Assembly: GCA_038501785.1 (NCBI GenBank)
Contig: JBAMJR010000009.1
Span: forward strand, 6,316,001-6,380,000
Direction: 5' to 3'
Length of the DNA stretch: 64,000 nt
From: Myoxocephalus aenaeus
Taxonomy: Eukaryota > Chordata > Actinopteri > Perciformes > Cottidae
The translations under genes and the position numbers were made by a program. This document shows positions 47,381-59,905 of the stretch, in pieces. Positions within the stretch are counted from its first letter, which is position 1, and every line of letters starts with the position of its first letter. The notes beneath the pieces were generated by a model. It was given only the letters and a program-made list of their open reading frames with translations. It did not search any database and was not told the origin of the DNA.

Positions 47381-48045
47381 TGGACTCAAACATGACTCCA
47401 AATGAATGCTAATGCTGTGTGCCAGTCAGTGATGGAAAATTACAAGGATATTTAGTCAATTACTGTAATTAAGTCTATTTTTGGAAGTACTTGCAGGCTT
47501 CTTGGGTATGATATTTGACATGTAAATGTAACACCTTTTCACAAGTGCTGGTTGCTTGGCTGATAAATATTTTACATACGGGTTATGCTAATTCAGCTGA
47601 TGAAATACCTTGCATTCTTATGGATAAAAGTAGTTTTAGTCAGCTCAAAATGCACAAAGCACGCAGTTGAAAAGGACTTTGACTGAAAGAAAATGTCATC
47701 ACTCGAGACAACGTTATTGTCCGAGCTTCAATGCGATGGGTGATCTTCTCTAAAACGGCGTCACCTCTGATGGTATATTCTGCTCATTCCGTAGTGGCAG
47801 TCCTATTTCAATAACCGGCCCCCAGACACTCTTCTTTTGGACAAACATGTCAGTAAGAACCATTACAAATGAGCTGATTGCAAACCAGCCGGTACACCAG
47901 TGTGCAACGACCGGAGGATGGAGTTACAAATCAATACAGAGCCCGGAGAAGCTGGAAGACCTTTGAAAGACGTAACTGGATACAAAGCAGCCCGAACACA
48001 CACACACACACACACACGCACACACAAGTATATTAAATTACCATT
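47381..48045 (+). repeat. Duplicated segment, copy 1 (665 bp)
   Basis: It matches 49177-49829 in the same orientation along its whole length, starting TGGACTCAAACATGACTCC and ending AAATTACCATT. Differences are scattered substitutions and a few indels, including about 15 bp present here but absent from copy 2 near 47566-47580. Both copies carry a CA microsatellite close to the right end (47997-48026 here). No TIRs, poly-A tail or coding frame are seen. It could be a local duplication or two insertions of an unrecognised repeat. Confidence 0.92.
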
Positions 48046-49061
48046 GTATTCCATTTCTAAGTGATCCCATTATTGCTCAGCCTCAGAACAATTACATCCA
48101 GTGAAAGCATTCAAAGGCTCAAATGAAGTGTAACAGGAGATCAGAAACACTCTCCACTCGTCTCTCCGGGCTGGAGAACGGCCCCCTGTGAAACACCTTC
48201 AAACACTCAGCTGCTCCTTCCACTCATAACCGCCGAAGAGAGTGAGGAATGCATCTTAAAGCTCAGGCGTATTTCGTCTCACCTACGCCGAGGGCGGCTC
48301 TGATCAGTCGTAACGCCGCGGTTTGATTTTCCAGCTGCGACGGCGCGCTTGTTTTTCCTCCCGTCTTCAGGCGCCCGTGCTTATGATGAAATGGCGTAAA
48401 AGGCATAATGTGTTTGTTTCTCATTAGCATGTGCTCCTTCCAATATTGTTGCTGCTCTCCTGGTGTAATGTAATGACTAATCATTTACAAACACACTTTT
48501 CCTTCACATTTCTTACATCGATGCAAACTGTGAATGAAAATTGACTTCATAAAACATGGTGGGGGGGTAAAACATTTCTCCACGGGATCAGTGTGCATTT
48601 CCTAGAGGCGTACATTTAATTAATTGAAATGTAGTTCTGCATCTAAGTGACACGCAAATATGAAAATATCGAACATCACGAGTAGATGGCTCTCAAACGG
48701 GTGATGATGAGTGAAAACTGCTTTTTTTTGGGTAAAGCTATATTCTCTCACTCAATGCCGGAGTGCACCTTTGACTCCTAAAACAAACGGAATCAATACG
48801 CAAAGCCACAGGAGGGCTGGGCCCACCCACTTGGTGTTCAGGCCCATCCAATCACAGAGCTTCAAGCAAACACGGGTTGAAGTCTGAATTAATGAATACC
48901 AGTCAATAACTCTTCTCATTTTCTCTAGATTATATGACTACTGAAAATACCACACATGATCTATGACATGCTGTCACTGCACAACATAACCGGTCCAAAT
49001 CCAAATAAATGTTCAAGTTAGCCTGACATAATTCTGACATGACAAAAAATTATTCAATGGG
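48046..49061. other. Unique spacer between the two duplicate copies
   Basis: No gene recognised. A frame of 73 codons at 48263-48484 on the minus strand has no family signature. A short G run is at 48561-48567. Confidence 0.5.
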
Positions 49062-50065
49062 GGGACCGCTCATTGTTCCGCCGGTCCATTATTCCGAAAC
49101 CCCAATAATCTGAATAATGTCCCTGACTGACATCCCGTTGAGACTGGTTAGGGTTTGGGTAAGACTATCAGGGTGATGGACTCAAACATGACTCCAAATG
49201 AATTCTAATGCTGTGTGCCAGTCACTGATGGAAAATAACAAGTATATTTAGTCAATTACTGTAATTAAGTATATTTTTGGAAGTACTTGCTGGCTTCTTG
49301 GGTATAATATTTGACATGTAAATGTAACACTTTTTCACAAGTGCTGGTTGCTTGGCTGATAAACGGGTTATGCTAATTCAGCTGATAAAATACCTTGCAT
49401 TATTATGGATACAAATAGTGTTTGTCAGCTCAAAATGCACAATGCACGCAGTTGAAAAGGACTTTGACTGATAGAAATTTAAAAAAAAACGAGTCAAATC
49501 ATCACTCGAAGTTATTGTCCGAGCTTCAATGCGATGGGTGATCTTCTCTAAATCGGCGTCACCTCTGATGGTATATTCTGCTCATTCCGTAGTGGCAGTC
49601 CTATTTCAATAACCAGCCCCCAGACACTCTTCTTTTGGACAAACATGTCAGTAAGAACCATTACAAATGAGCTGATTGCAAACCAGCCGGTACACCAGTG
49701 TGCAACGACCGGAGGATGGAGTTACAAATCAATACAGAGCCCGGAGAAGCTGGAAGACAAGACGTAACTGGATACAAAGCAGCCCAAACACACACACATA
49801 CACACACACAAGTATATTAAATTACCATTTGGTGAGATGAGACTAGTTAGGGTTTGGGTAAGACTATCATGATAACCAAATGGAGGCGGAGTCAGGATCG
49901 GTGATGACTTGGCCATCATTCGGCATAACCATTGCCCATGCGCTGTGTATTTTGGGAGAACAATGGCCGTTTAATTTTGGGTTATCAGGCTGTCGCACAA
50001 ATGGGTTTATACTTCTCGGACTATTGGGGTTTTGGAAGACTTGGCTGTCGGCAGAAATGACACCA
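49062..50065. mobile_element. TIR element (ATTGTTCCG type) interrupted by the duplicated segment
   Basis: The left part carries CATTGTTCCGCCGG and ATTATTCCGAAACCCCAATAATC (49070-49112). The right part carries TCGGACTATTGGGGTTTTGG (50017-50036) and GTCGGCAGAAATGACACC in inverted sense, so the ends form long imperfect inverted repeats. Inside is the phrase GGTTAGGGTTTGGGTAAGAC on both sides of the insert (about 49146-49165 and 49846-49865). Without the insert (49177-49829) it is about 350 bp. I recall this family in fish; termini are approximate. Confidence 0.6.
49177..49829 (+). repeat. Duplicated segment, copy 2 (653 bp), inserted in a TIR element
   Basis: Same orientation as 47381-48045, start to start 1796 bp apart. 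The left junction is CAGGGTGA|TGGACTC and the right junction ACCATT|TGGTGAGATG. A GGTG stands immediately outside or at both junctions, compatible with a short 4-bp target duplication or chance. A run of nine A at about 49481-49489 is absent from copy 1. Confidence 0.92.
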
Positions 50066-51275
50066 ATGTGATACAAATAAAATCACTCGCAGCCTTTGAA
50101 CATCGTCAGTACACCTCACATCGCCTCCAGCAGCCTCCGGAGTTCTTTGCTAAAATCACTTGGCTGGGTTTTTCAGTGCCCAAATTATGCATTGCATGAG
50201 TAGTGTAGTTTGGAGCTTGAGTTGGTGCAATGCATTATGATATTCACTGCAACAGCTTCTTGGTCTACCATTGTAGGCTCTTCTTTTTTTGCCATTTTTG
50301 CCAATATTCCACAACAATTGCATCACATTCTCTGCATTTTTCTTCAGACTGGCTGCTAGCTTCTCTATCTTTAGTATATCTGCCTACGACGGCCTCGTGG
50401 TTGGTCCTATCTTGTCCTTATTGTTGGCTGTGGTTTCCCCTTTTGTCCATGCATTAGTAGGTGGAGACAGAGATACAGCACACCTGAGCAGAGTGGGCTC
50501 GGGAGGCTATAAATCAGACCTGCAAGATCCTCTCACCAGACCAAGTGAGCTGAATCTCTCTGATGACCCGACTCCACGCACCAGGCTCCTGGACGGAGAG
50601 GCCTGCTCACTCTGGAACTGGAGAATAAATAACAATTTACAGCTAAAATTGTCATTTCACGCTGAACCACCTAGTCCTTCGTCCCTGTAAAACAAGGCTT
50701 GACACGATACACAGAGAAAGCACACCTCCCACCAATCCCTGACAAAACCCCCACCGATATCCCAACTTCTCCAGGTTGTCCACCCTTTAGACATCTGCAA
50801 CCTTGGTACTGGAGAAAGACTTCTATTAACAACAAATATGTTCATCATTATATGGCAGCAAATGGAGAAGAGAGGAAGGGACGTGGTGCACAAAGGTCAT
50901 CCAGGGCGGTGGACTTGATAAAACAGCTTACTTGACATACTGTTCCCCCAACATGAATGGTGGCCTACAGACCATGGTCACCCTACAAGTGTATACAGTG
51001 TCGTCAATCGGATCAAACTTTCTCTGAAACAGAAATGGGGAATTTAGACTATAGTGAAATACTCATTAATTGAGTTGCCTTTTATTTTGTGGGAGCAGAT
51101 CTTGGGCATCTTTTTCTGCGACCCGGTAGGAGTGGATGTGCCTCTGCAGTTGGCTGTATGATGTTACGTTGGACGCTGTGCCAGGCTTTTCGACTGCCCG
51201 GTGCCAACATGTTGCACGGCCGACTGCCACATCCTGGGTTCGGCTGCAACGCCCTTATTGGATCTTCCATCTTCT
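50066..51275. other. Mostly unrecognised, may include older transposon sequence
   Basis: A 133-codon plus-strand frame at 50289-50690 has no recognised domain. Because a hAT transposase fossil follows at 51276, part of this stretch may belong to the same dead element, but no ends are visible. Confidence 0.4.
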
Positions 51276-51400
51276 ACCTTCAGTTGGCAACCTCTATCTT
51301 CAGTGTGGTGAACACATCTATTTTAATAGCCCCTGTCGCAGTGGCGACTGCTGACTGCTCATTCTCCAAGCTCAACATAATGGATTGCAAGTCATTCTCC
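51276..51400 (+). pseudogene. hAT transposase C-terminal dimerisation-domain fossil
   Basis: The plus-strand frame contains APVAVATADCSFSKLNIM (51329-51382). It matches the signature of the hAT C-terminal region, where PVTVA-A-RSFSKLK-IK is typical of ZMYM1-like transposases. Pro-Val, Val-Ala-x-Ala and Ser-Phe-Ser-Lys-Leu are kept, and the usual Glu-Arg before Ser is Asp-Cys. The preceding residues (LQLATSIFS) also fit the helix that comes before. The frame then leaves the family after LNIM. No catalytic domain remains upstream in the same frame, so it is a dead fragment. Confidence 0.55.
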
Positions 51401-54400
51401 GGAAGAGAACACCAACATCCACAGCGTAGCGTTGAGCATGTGCAGTACGTGGCGTGTTGAAAAAGTGCAGGCTTTCTTTTTGCAGTAATGAGTTTGTCTT
51501 ACACCCGCTGCGATGTTGCTTATAGAGCAATATGTTGTCAGCGTTAGTGATGCTTAAACCCTGCTGTTAATTGTATAAGAAGCGCCAGGCGATGTATGTG
51601 CAGCTTATTATTGCTCGCTGCACCCGTGGTGTCCGCAGCCCTCGAACACTGGTGGTCATTTTTGTTAAAGTGCACGAGTTGTGTCCTTTTCTTCAAGGCT
51701 ACACTTTGCTATAGACGTTGCAAAGTAACAGTTTATAGGTGAGGAATGTATATAATTGCTTTGATTGAAAGGGGAATTTCACATATGTATGTATCTTGTA
51801 ATTTTTTGTCGAATCAGATGGCTTTATTCCAAGGTACCTAGTACATAGGGTTAAAACTGTATTAAAAATGTACTTTTTCCATTCACACGGGTAACAAACA
51901 TTGGTCTCCTGGGTGGATGTCCTATGTTTGTTTGACCCATTCACCACCACCCACCCACCCTTAGTGGACTTCGTCTCTTGATGTGTGTTATTATCCCACA
52001 TAATTGCAATGACTGACTCAATTTATGTCACTCACTCAAACCAAAATGGAAAAACGAAGACATTCAACATATCCGTGGTTGGCAGAAACCTACGATGACA
52101 TTTTTTTCCTGGCGACTGAGCTGCCTTTAGAGGGTTTGCAAATGTGTCACAGATGTCCTCGCAACTGCGGGAGGTCAGGCATTCACAAAGTCCGCCCATT
52201 TGGTCTTTGGCCCAATGCGTCATGGCAACCTATTTGTTGGAGGACTTGTCGGTGTGAAGACATTTTACAAAATAAAATACACTGTCAAAAGTTTACATTA
52301 TTGTAAGAATTATATCCAACTTCTATTTTTAAAGAGCCTCTCAATGTAGAGGGTTCTGTTGGACTAAAAAAGGTGTTATGGGTTACATTATGAGGTTGCG
52401 CAGAATTCTGACATCAGCAGCAGCATAGCAAAACACCAAGCTAACACTTTCTATTATTTCTACTATTTCTACCATCCAAATAGCTAACCAATAGTGATTC
52501 TGCTATAATAAAGGGGACAGAAACATGTGTTAAATTATCATGATGGAAGTCGGTGGGAATAAAAGCCACCATAAAGGTTACTTTTCACTGATAAGAAGGA
52601 GAACATGAACAATTACTTTGATATATAATTAAGCAGCCTTCATGTTAAATCTTTTAACGGAAGCGCGGTGTGCAGGGAAGCACAGTGGACGGACTGTCAC
52701 GGGACACTTCCAATCCTCTCGGTGGCTCTGTTGTGCTGCTGCTGGGCTCTGCACTCATAATAAGACATGTAATGGCCTTAAGCGTTGGCCCACCACCACT
52801 GGAAAGCAACACTCCTCTGAGACAGAGCTCACTGGGAAGCATGCATCAGTATGTTGTTCATTTGAATTCATCGCCAGTATGTAATGCTCATTTTACATGT
52901 ATATGTCATGTTCAGTATACCTAACATGCAGAGGTGAAGCCAAAAGCTGTAATCAAGTGAAAGTGCTGGTACCTTTCAGGTAAAATTGAATTGTATTTAG
53001 ACTCATTATGATGAAATATTTAGACTCATTATGATCTTCTATCATCATCTCTTAATAAATTGAATACTCAGAACAGGCCAAGACTTGTTGTCTTGTTGAG
53101 GCTGTGGCTCAACCTGGATACTACCATTAGTACACTGCCTACACTATGTACTGGACATAGTTGGGAATTGGATGATTTTTGTTGTTGTAATGATGATTTC
53201 AACTAAAAGCAGAATAAGAGTGCACGTGATTTTACTTTTACCAGCGTGTGTGGAACCACTGTTTCCTGTTGCAATTTCCGTTAGTTTGGTGGTTCCTTCA
53301 CTAAGTTGGCACGATTGCGACTACGGGGGGTACGGCAAAACTCAAATTGAGACACGGTATTAAAAATAATGTAAATAAATAAAGTGCAATGAGCCAGTCA
53401 AAAAGAGTATCAAAAGCTTTTATAATCCCAGGAACAATATGGCACCCGTAATAAATATTTACAACTTTTGTCTGTCGGCTGGTAGGTGCTTGGCAGACAG
53501 TGTACGGTGTGTTGGAAATAGCTTTTTTTCATTGATAACAGCTGCCTGCTGCTGGAAACCAAATTGAGAGATCGAACCGAAACAGTATTAGTGGGCAGGA
53601 ACACCCAAATCAATGAGCTGAAAGAACTGCAGAGTTGATGACATTAATATGAATGTGTATGTTGAATGGCGTGGTTTACTTGCCTCCTATAAGTGAGGAA
53701 GACGAGCCTCTGCATGATACAATGACTTACATTGCAGGAGTATGGTCTTTTGTTTGAGAGTCAGTGCAGTGTAGACATTTGAAAGATTCTGTAAAAAAGA
53801 AAATTGTACTTTTGAACTCAAACTCTCCCCTGGATGATAGATTCATTCTGTGCCCCTGCGGCAACAACCACCATTTTCCATCGAACCACACACACACACG
53901 CTCACACTTACACACACATCCTAGGCAACCCAAGTTGAGATACAGCCTGGTTTTAAAAAATCCATTGATTCAGGTCAAAGTGTGTATTCAGCATTCAGGG
54001 CAGAAACAGGAAAGGGATTGCATCAGCTGCTCAGTCTTTCCATGCCTCAACCATCACCCTCATCCCAGATGCCCACACTGCTTTTTTAAGAAAAGAAAGT
54101 CTTACTCGAGTTTGAACAGGCGAGCTGGAAACCTAAACAATACACCACAGAGTGTATAATTCACTGTATCCAGCAGGCATCTATCCTATTTAAGCCAGAG
54201 CTCTGGGCCTCCCACTATTGGACGTTAATCGCTTAATCTTCGCGTCACTTCCAGTGCCACTTCACTCAATTATTCCCAGGATGCTCCACTTGCCATTCCA
54301 GGGTGCCAGCTATTTTTAATGCCGCAGCCTGCGAGTCTTTTGTGTGCATTCTGGAGATATCAACAATGGGAGTTGACAGGGAAGTGAAGAAAAAAAAAAA

Positions 54401-57400
54401 AAACGGGCTATTGATTCAACCTATCTCTTACGCCTTTTCAATTGCTTTTAAGTACTCGTGGCGCCTGTGAGGGTCTGGACTTGTTTCGGGGATCACTTAA
54501 TTCCAGACAGCAGCCATTGTGTAATGTAAGAAAAGAAGAAGAAAAAATAGATGGCTCTACTAAAAGAATAAAACTAACAATAGGTGGAAACTTAGCTGCT
54601 CACAGCAATCATCTCAAAGTTCTCTTTGGAATAAACTGTAACCACAATTATATCCCACTAGTGTCATGTGCAGACACCGTCGCTGTAATGTATGCTCGCA
54701 TTACTATCGGCGCTTTGAAGTGGATACAGTAGAATGTTTTCAGCAGGTATAACACAGGTACACGTTCATTATATCGCGACAACTTCATGACAACCTTTCA
54801 GTGACGGTCAGGGAACATCTCCATCCCATAACGTGTTTACTGTGAAGTGATTTCTATTAAATCGCATGTAGTTGACACCATGCATAAGCACGGTGAAACC
54901 AGTTTTGGAACTAGACTTTTTTTTCTTTTCCCGTGTTTGAGTCATCGTCGTAGGAACCCCAAATTAATTCCAATACTTGTGTTTATTGTATATATTTGTT
55001 CAGCAAAGTAAAAAAAAAAAAAATGTATATCTGCAAAAAAAAAAAAAACTTTTAAAAGATATTTTGATCAAAACTATGAACATCCAGCACGATATGAGCA
55101 AGATTTCCCAAAAATGCCTCCTTGAGCAGTCACCGAGTTTTTCAAACTGTATGAAAAACACTTAGATGGAACAGCCCACATACTAATAAGACAAAATCAT
55201 AGTAGATCACAGCATTTGGGTGTTCAAAGGAGTTTCAGTCAAAAAACTGTGTCGTTCGGTTAAAACATTGAGTTTACGTAAATACTTAAAAGTGGTGATT
55301 GGACAAACGGGTCGACCCACAGCTTTTGGGTTAGTTTACTAGAAAACATCACGGATTTCAGGCGGGCGGGTCAATAAGTGACACAGCGCACAAACACACT
55401 AGTGTTGCGATGGTCAGTCCTTGTCAACGTCCGGACAATCGTGCGACTACATTGCATAAAGTTGGTAGGTTGGGTTCGGTTGGTGGATCAACGTGTATTT
55501 TTGCAGTTTGGGCGGTGTGATTGGCTCTCTGAACGCTGCAGATTTATAGCCTGCCAGGTGAACATTTAATCAGGTTAAATCATATCTATGGAAGAATCTG
55601 AATAGATACTTCAATTGTAAAGTTGCTAATTTTTTTAATTCTTGCATCCCCTGTTTTCTCCAGTGTTACCTCCCCAAAGTTTAAAGGTTCAAAGCGTCCT
55701 TTTGGGTTGATTGGAAATGTTCCACAAAAACCGTAATGTACTTGTTATTGCGAATTTAACTAGTTGTATGTGAACAACATGTTCAGGAGAGAGAGCCAGT
55801 GAGGTATTGATCTGCAGTGACACAAACTTTGTTACTGTGGTAGTGCTAAAGGCTCCTGTGTAGGCCTCTGAATTCCACTGATCCCTCAAACAAAGCCCTC
55901 CCTCAAATGGGAACCAGATAGCGGAGTGGGATTTTCATTAACGCTGCTTACCATCTTAAACCCTCCGCCGTCCCTTTGAACACACCCTTCCATCCTGTGC
56001 TGCGTCAGGCCTCCCCGCGGCCCTGTAATGCCTCAGACTTTTATTACCTGGGCTGATGGGACGTCCATAAAGAGACGATCTGCCAGCAAGATGGCAAACA
56101 CGTTTCTCGCTCTATCCCTGTGTGTCTTTTTTGAGGGAAGCTTAAAGAGTAATAGAGCTTCTGGGAAACCCTCCATGTTCACCGGGGGGGAACGCGGTCT
56201 GGCATCATCTGGCTGGGGGAAATTGGTAGGGAACGCTCGGTGTGACAGGTTCATTGACGGCAGCCTATTATATTGCCTTTTCTGCAACAGAGCCACGTGA
56301 ACATCTGTGTATGTCATTTTCAATGACCCACCTCTGGGCCACGGTACCATTACAGGAAGCTCTCTGGGATCAGGGGGCTCTCTTTGGCGGTACCGGTAGT
56401 TGGGCTCCACACAATGGCTCCCATAGGGCGGAGAATCGCAGCTCTCCGTCATGAAAAGCCTCCTCTTTGCACTCGTTGACTCAGATGCATTCGACCGTTC
56501 AGGAGATTCTGGTCCTGTACTTTGTATTGACTTTTTTATTTTTTTTGTCACCCAAGTGTTTACGACTGTGAAAACGACGGCATCAGAGGGAATTTACAGA
56601 TGTGGCGGGCTGTGGCGGGCTGTGACGAGGCGCCCGGTGAAATGTTTAGGGACGTGAAGAGCTCTTTTACCGGACTCTATATTTCATTGCCGAGTTTGGA
56701 AAGTGCGAACATGCCGCGCAGGCTAGCGCTTCCCGTCGCAGGGAGAGAAAAAAAAAAAAAAAAAGCACAGCGAGCAGATTGCCTGTATTCAGATCGGCGC
56801 GGTGCTTGTCACAGTCGTGATGACAAACAGGCTGTAAGAGAGCGCCTCGCACTCATTTGTCAAACGCGCTCTGACATCAAGAATGCTTTGGCTTTCAGGA
56901 CTGATAAGAGCTGCGGTGTAATCCGTCTTCAAGTCAGTTCAAGAATACAATGGGCGACTGTATGCTTTTCATCACTTGAATGGATGGATGATAAAGGATG
57001 AAAAATATTGTATGCTTAAAGGCTGAGTGCTTTTCTTTCAAGCCATTCCTTCACTATATTATACATATATTGTATTTTCTAAGGGGGAGATCTTAGTTTA
57101 AAAAAACAAAACAATAAACAGATAAATCTGTTACTCGATGTAATGTTTCGCCACAGTAAATAGAATTGAGAGCCAGATGTGAGCCAATTCAATTGAATTA
57201 TAATAGAATAAGTCACTTGACTGGAATTATGCTGCCAATAAACATCTGCTTTGGCTGTTGTTTTGTTGTAATGAAAGTCAAACTTTGTCGTGTTTTATAC
57301 AAAGTGTGAGAGAAGGAAAGTTGCTGCATACTAAACGGCATCTTTTCGCTTTTTCTGACAGATGTCAAATAGCTTTACTTAACTCTTCATCTGTTCGCTG

Positions 57401-57967
57401 TCTGGGGCTGCAGTCATTGACTGCCATCAGTCAAATGGCCTCTGTTGCTTTCATGTTGAACCTGCTCACCCCAGTCAAACACTTAGCGGGACAGAGCGGT
57501 CCCCACGCAAAATAAACACTTGTGCAGTTCTTGGAAGCGTGCTGATAGGCAACAGAAAATGGAAAGCTTGACTAATGGATGGAATGCAATATTTAGTATA
57601 CAATGGGTAATTTTGGGGACGCAATCGACCTTTCATTAAGTTATTTTTAACCTGTTTTTCTCTGCTGAATCAGTTTGACATCCTAGGTACTACCTTTAAA
57701 CATCCTCCTGTTTGCTTCTCTCCGATATCGTTTTTCAAAACATTACACATGTATTCAGGGAGTGCAGTTAGTGGCAGTGTGGGCTCCATGGTAGCTCTGA
57801 CAGCTTGGTCGGGGTTTAGCGAAATGTCCATTGGCCTGGTGCGTTCAGGATTGAATGTGAAGCACATTTTTGCCTCATTATAAACCAGATTGGCCGCTGC
57901 ATTCTTGCAGTTCATGCCAATTTAGTCCTTCCATTGTGAATGGGGAAGGAGTAGTGAGGAGTGATAT
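51401..57967. other. Unique sequence with possible regulatory blocks, no gene seen
   Basis: Most of this 6.6 kb is AT-rich with only chance frames. A 19-bp phrase TATTTAGACTCATTATGAT occurs twice at 52994 and 53017. A 10-bp unit TGTGGCGGGC is doubled at 56601-56620. The 172-codon minus-strand frame at 56033-56551 has no domain and is overlapped by an open plus-strand frame. Block 56030-56560 is repeat-free and GC-rich. Confidence 0.4.
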
Positions 57968-58010
57968 TGGCTAGGGTAAGAATATCAGGGTAAGCCAATG
58001 AGAGGCAGGT
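57968..58010 (+). repeat. Fragment of the ATTGTTCCG-type TIR element
   Basis: TTGGCTAGGGTAAGAATATC and GCCAATGAGAGGCAGG recall the inner part of the element at 49062-50065 (GTTAGGGTTTGGGTAAGAC, CAAATGGAGGCGG). Short and without ends. Confidence 0.4.
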
Positions 58011-58049
58011 AATGAAATGCCTGATATCATGTCTTAGAACAAAGAAAGT

Positions 58050-58135
58050 CAAGTCATGTCAATTTTATTGATATTGCCCAACATCACGAATCACAACTGC
58101 CGAAAAGGCCTTCACAATCTGCACAGGATACACAA
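58050..58135 (+). repeat. LINE/SINE-tail-like fragment
   Basis: AAGTCATGTCAATTTTATTG followed by GCCCAACATCACGAATCAC and GCCTTCACAATCTGCACAGG resembles a common fish repeat tail (TCAATTTTATTTGTATAGCCC then AATCACAA...). From memory only, and the copy is short. Confidence 0.45.
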
Positions 58136-59245
58136 TTCAATATCAAATAAATAACAGCATAACAAAATATGGCCATTTAATAAATCCTGAAATATATAAA
58201 TGAGGCAATACATATGTAATAAAAAAATATGTAAATTTGTCAATATTGTTAAAAGAAATTAACAAATAGAATAAAGGAGATTTTTTAATAGACTTTCAAT
58301 TTATAATTCCATATTTATATATTTAAGCACATGTTTATTTGTAATACCACATTTATTTATAAGAAAAGACATTGCAGTATGATAACAAAAAAAGTTAAGA
58401 CAAGCAGGAAGACAACATTATAAATAGATTGCAGAATGAATAATAGCGACCTGGACCACACAACCTCCTCACCACCTAGAGACACGTACACACACGATTC
58501 TAAACGCAAGGTAGGTTTTGATCTGATGTTGGCACGAGATGAAAGGTCAAGGAGGTCACTGGAATCAATAAGGATCCTCAGGAGAAAACATCATGGCAAA
58601 TTGAACAGTCTTCTAGTTTTTGTTAGACAGTTGAACTGACCTCAGGATCGATTGTTTCTATTTTACACCTTGCTGTTCCAGCATTGAACAAAAAGACTTG
58701 GCATACGATTAGGAACACAGCTGCTGAGAGCGAATGTCTTGGTTTAAAAAAAACATTATGTACGATTTAAAATTCAGTCCTTGCGTTTTCCTCTTCAAAC
58801 TACACAGCGATGAAGGAGCAGTCCACAAATGAGAGAAGGCAGCAACACCTACATCCTGTATGTCCTTTGGAGCTTCCTGTTTAATGCCAAAAGGGAAAAA
58901 AGAAAGAATGATGACTGTATTATGCATCTCCTGCTCAGCCCAGGGCAGAGTTGCAGGTGCTGTTGGGAAGCATCCCTCCGGCTCAGGCCCGGGGAGAGAC
59001 GCGGTGGGAGAGCTTCCCAGTTTGCTCCACAATCAATCAGACATTCTGCTGGCTGATGCATTATTAAGTTTCCAGGGTACTATAAAGTTAGATGACCTTC
59101 TGTGCATCCTGCAATCCCTGGCTTGTAAACTCCACAGGGCTGTTTCAACTACAGTGTAACACAATAGCGCACAATTTTTTTTATTCTTTAAACTCAAAAG
59201 AAAGGTTTATTATTTGTATAATGATCATTACTCAGGCAAACCGAT
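58136..59245. other. Unique sequence, possible conserved regulatory block
   Basis: Block 58750-59150 is repeat-free and open in several frames on both strands, with homeodomain-like cores (AATCAATCAGACATTC, GATGCATTATTAAG). No exon or domain. Confidence 0.4.
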
Positions 59246-59549
59246 TACCGTAAAAGCCAGGTTACAAGCCGCTACTACCTTCGGTGGTTGTCCCCGCTAT
59301 AGCAAGCTAGCGCTGATGCTAGCTCCCCGCTGCTGCTGCCGCCGCCGCCCGCGTCCCCTCTGCCCGAGTCGGGCGTCGAGCCGGGGCTGGTCCCGCTACC
59401 TTCGGTGGTTGTCGGGGAACTAGCGAGAGCTAGCGGAGAGCGAGCGGAAGTTAGCAGGGAACTAGCAGCAGCGCTAGCTGGCTACAGCAGGGAACTAGCG
59501 GGGACACCCACCGAACGTAGTAGCGGCTTGTAACCCGACTTTTACGGTA
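59246..59549 (-). mobile_element. MITE with TACCGTA termini, copy 2 of 2 (reversed)
   Basis: The ends TACCGTAAAAGCCAGG and the reverse complement of CCCGACTTTTACGGTA form TIRs that continue through GGTTACAAGCCGCTACTAC. The GC-rich interior matches the copy at 11082-11413 in reverse complement (for example GGTCCCGCTACCTTCGGTGG here against CCACCGAAGGTAGCGGGACC there). The 304-bp length against 332 bp reflects internal indels among GCTAGC and GCAGCAGC repeats. Confidence 0.88.
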
Positions 59550-59905
59550 TATTAAAGTAATGACGACAATGGCAGAGATTTTACAACTAGATAAAAGCTA
59601 ATGCTGTAAAGTGCAACTTAAAATGTGTCCATTTCAGCTAACAGGTCTAATGCTTCATATTACGCTCGGCATGTTGTATCAGCAGCTCAATAACTTATTG
59701 GGTCTGTGTGTCTGTTTCAATCATTTTCTGTTGTAAAGTCACATCCTGTGTCCCAATTCCACACTAATCGTATTTTATCTGCCAGGATTATCATGTGATT
59801 GCTCACGTGTGTCCACGCCTAATTTTGTGTTATATTTTATATATAATATTATTATTATTGTTATATGTTACAGTTATGGCTGCATGCTGACACTTTAAAA
59901 CACCT
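59550..59905. other. Short unique spacer
   Basis: Ordinary AT-rich DNA between two transposons. A TATTAT-rich run is at 59830-59866. Confidence 0.5.

Noticed and set aside
49139..49869. Flanking GGTTAGGGTTTGGGTAAGAC direct repeats read as a long target duplication of the inserted segment
   Set aside because: The same phrase belongs to the surrounding TIR-element family and is not placed exactly at the junctions. Only a 4-bp GGTG lies at the junctions, which may be chance.
50289..50690. 133-codon plus-strand frame with a hydrophobic start
   Set aside because: The hydrophobic run is low-complexity Ser/Phe/Leu and the rest has no family resemblance. There is no promoter or splice context.
56033..56551. 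172-codon open frame on the minus strand, the longest in the window
   Set aside because: No family signature, and an open plus-strand frame covers the same bases, which points to a stop-poor GC-rich block and not to a coding exon.
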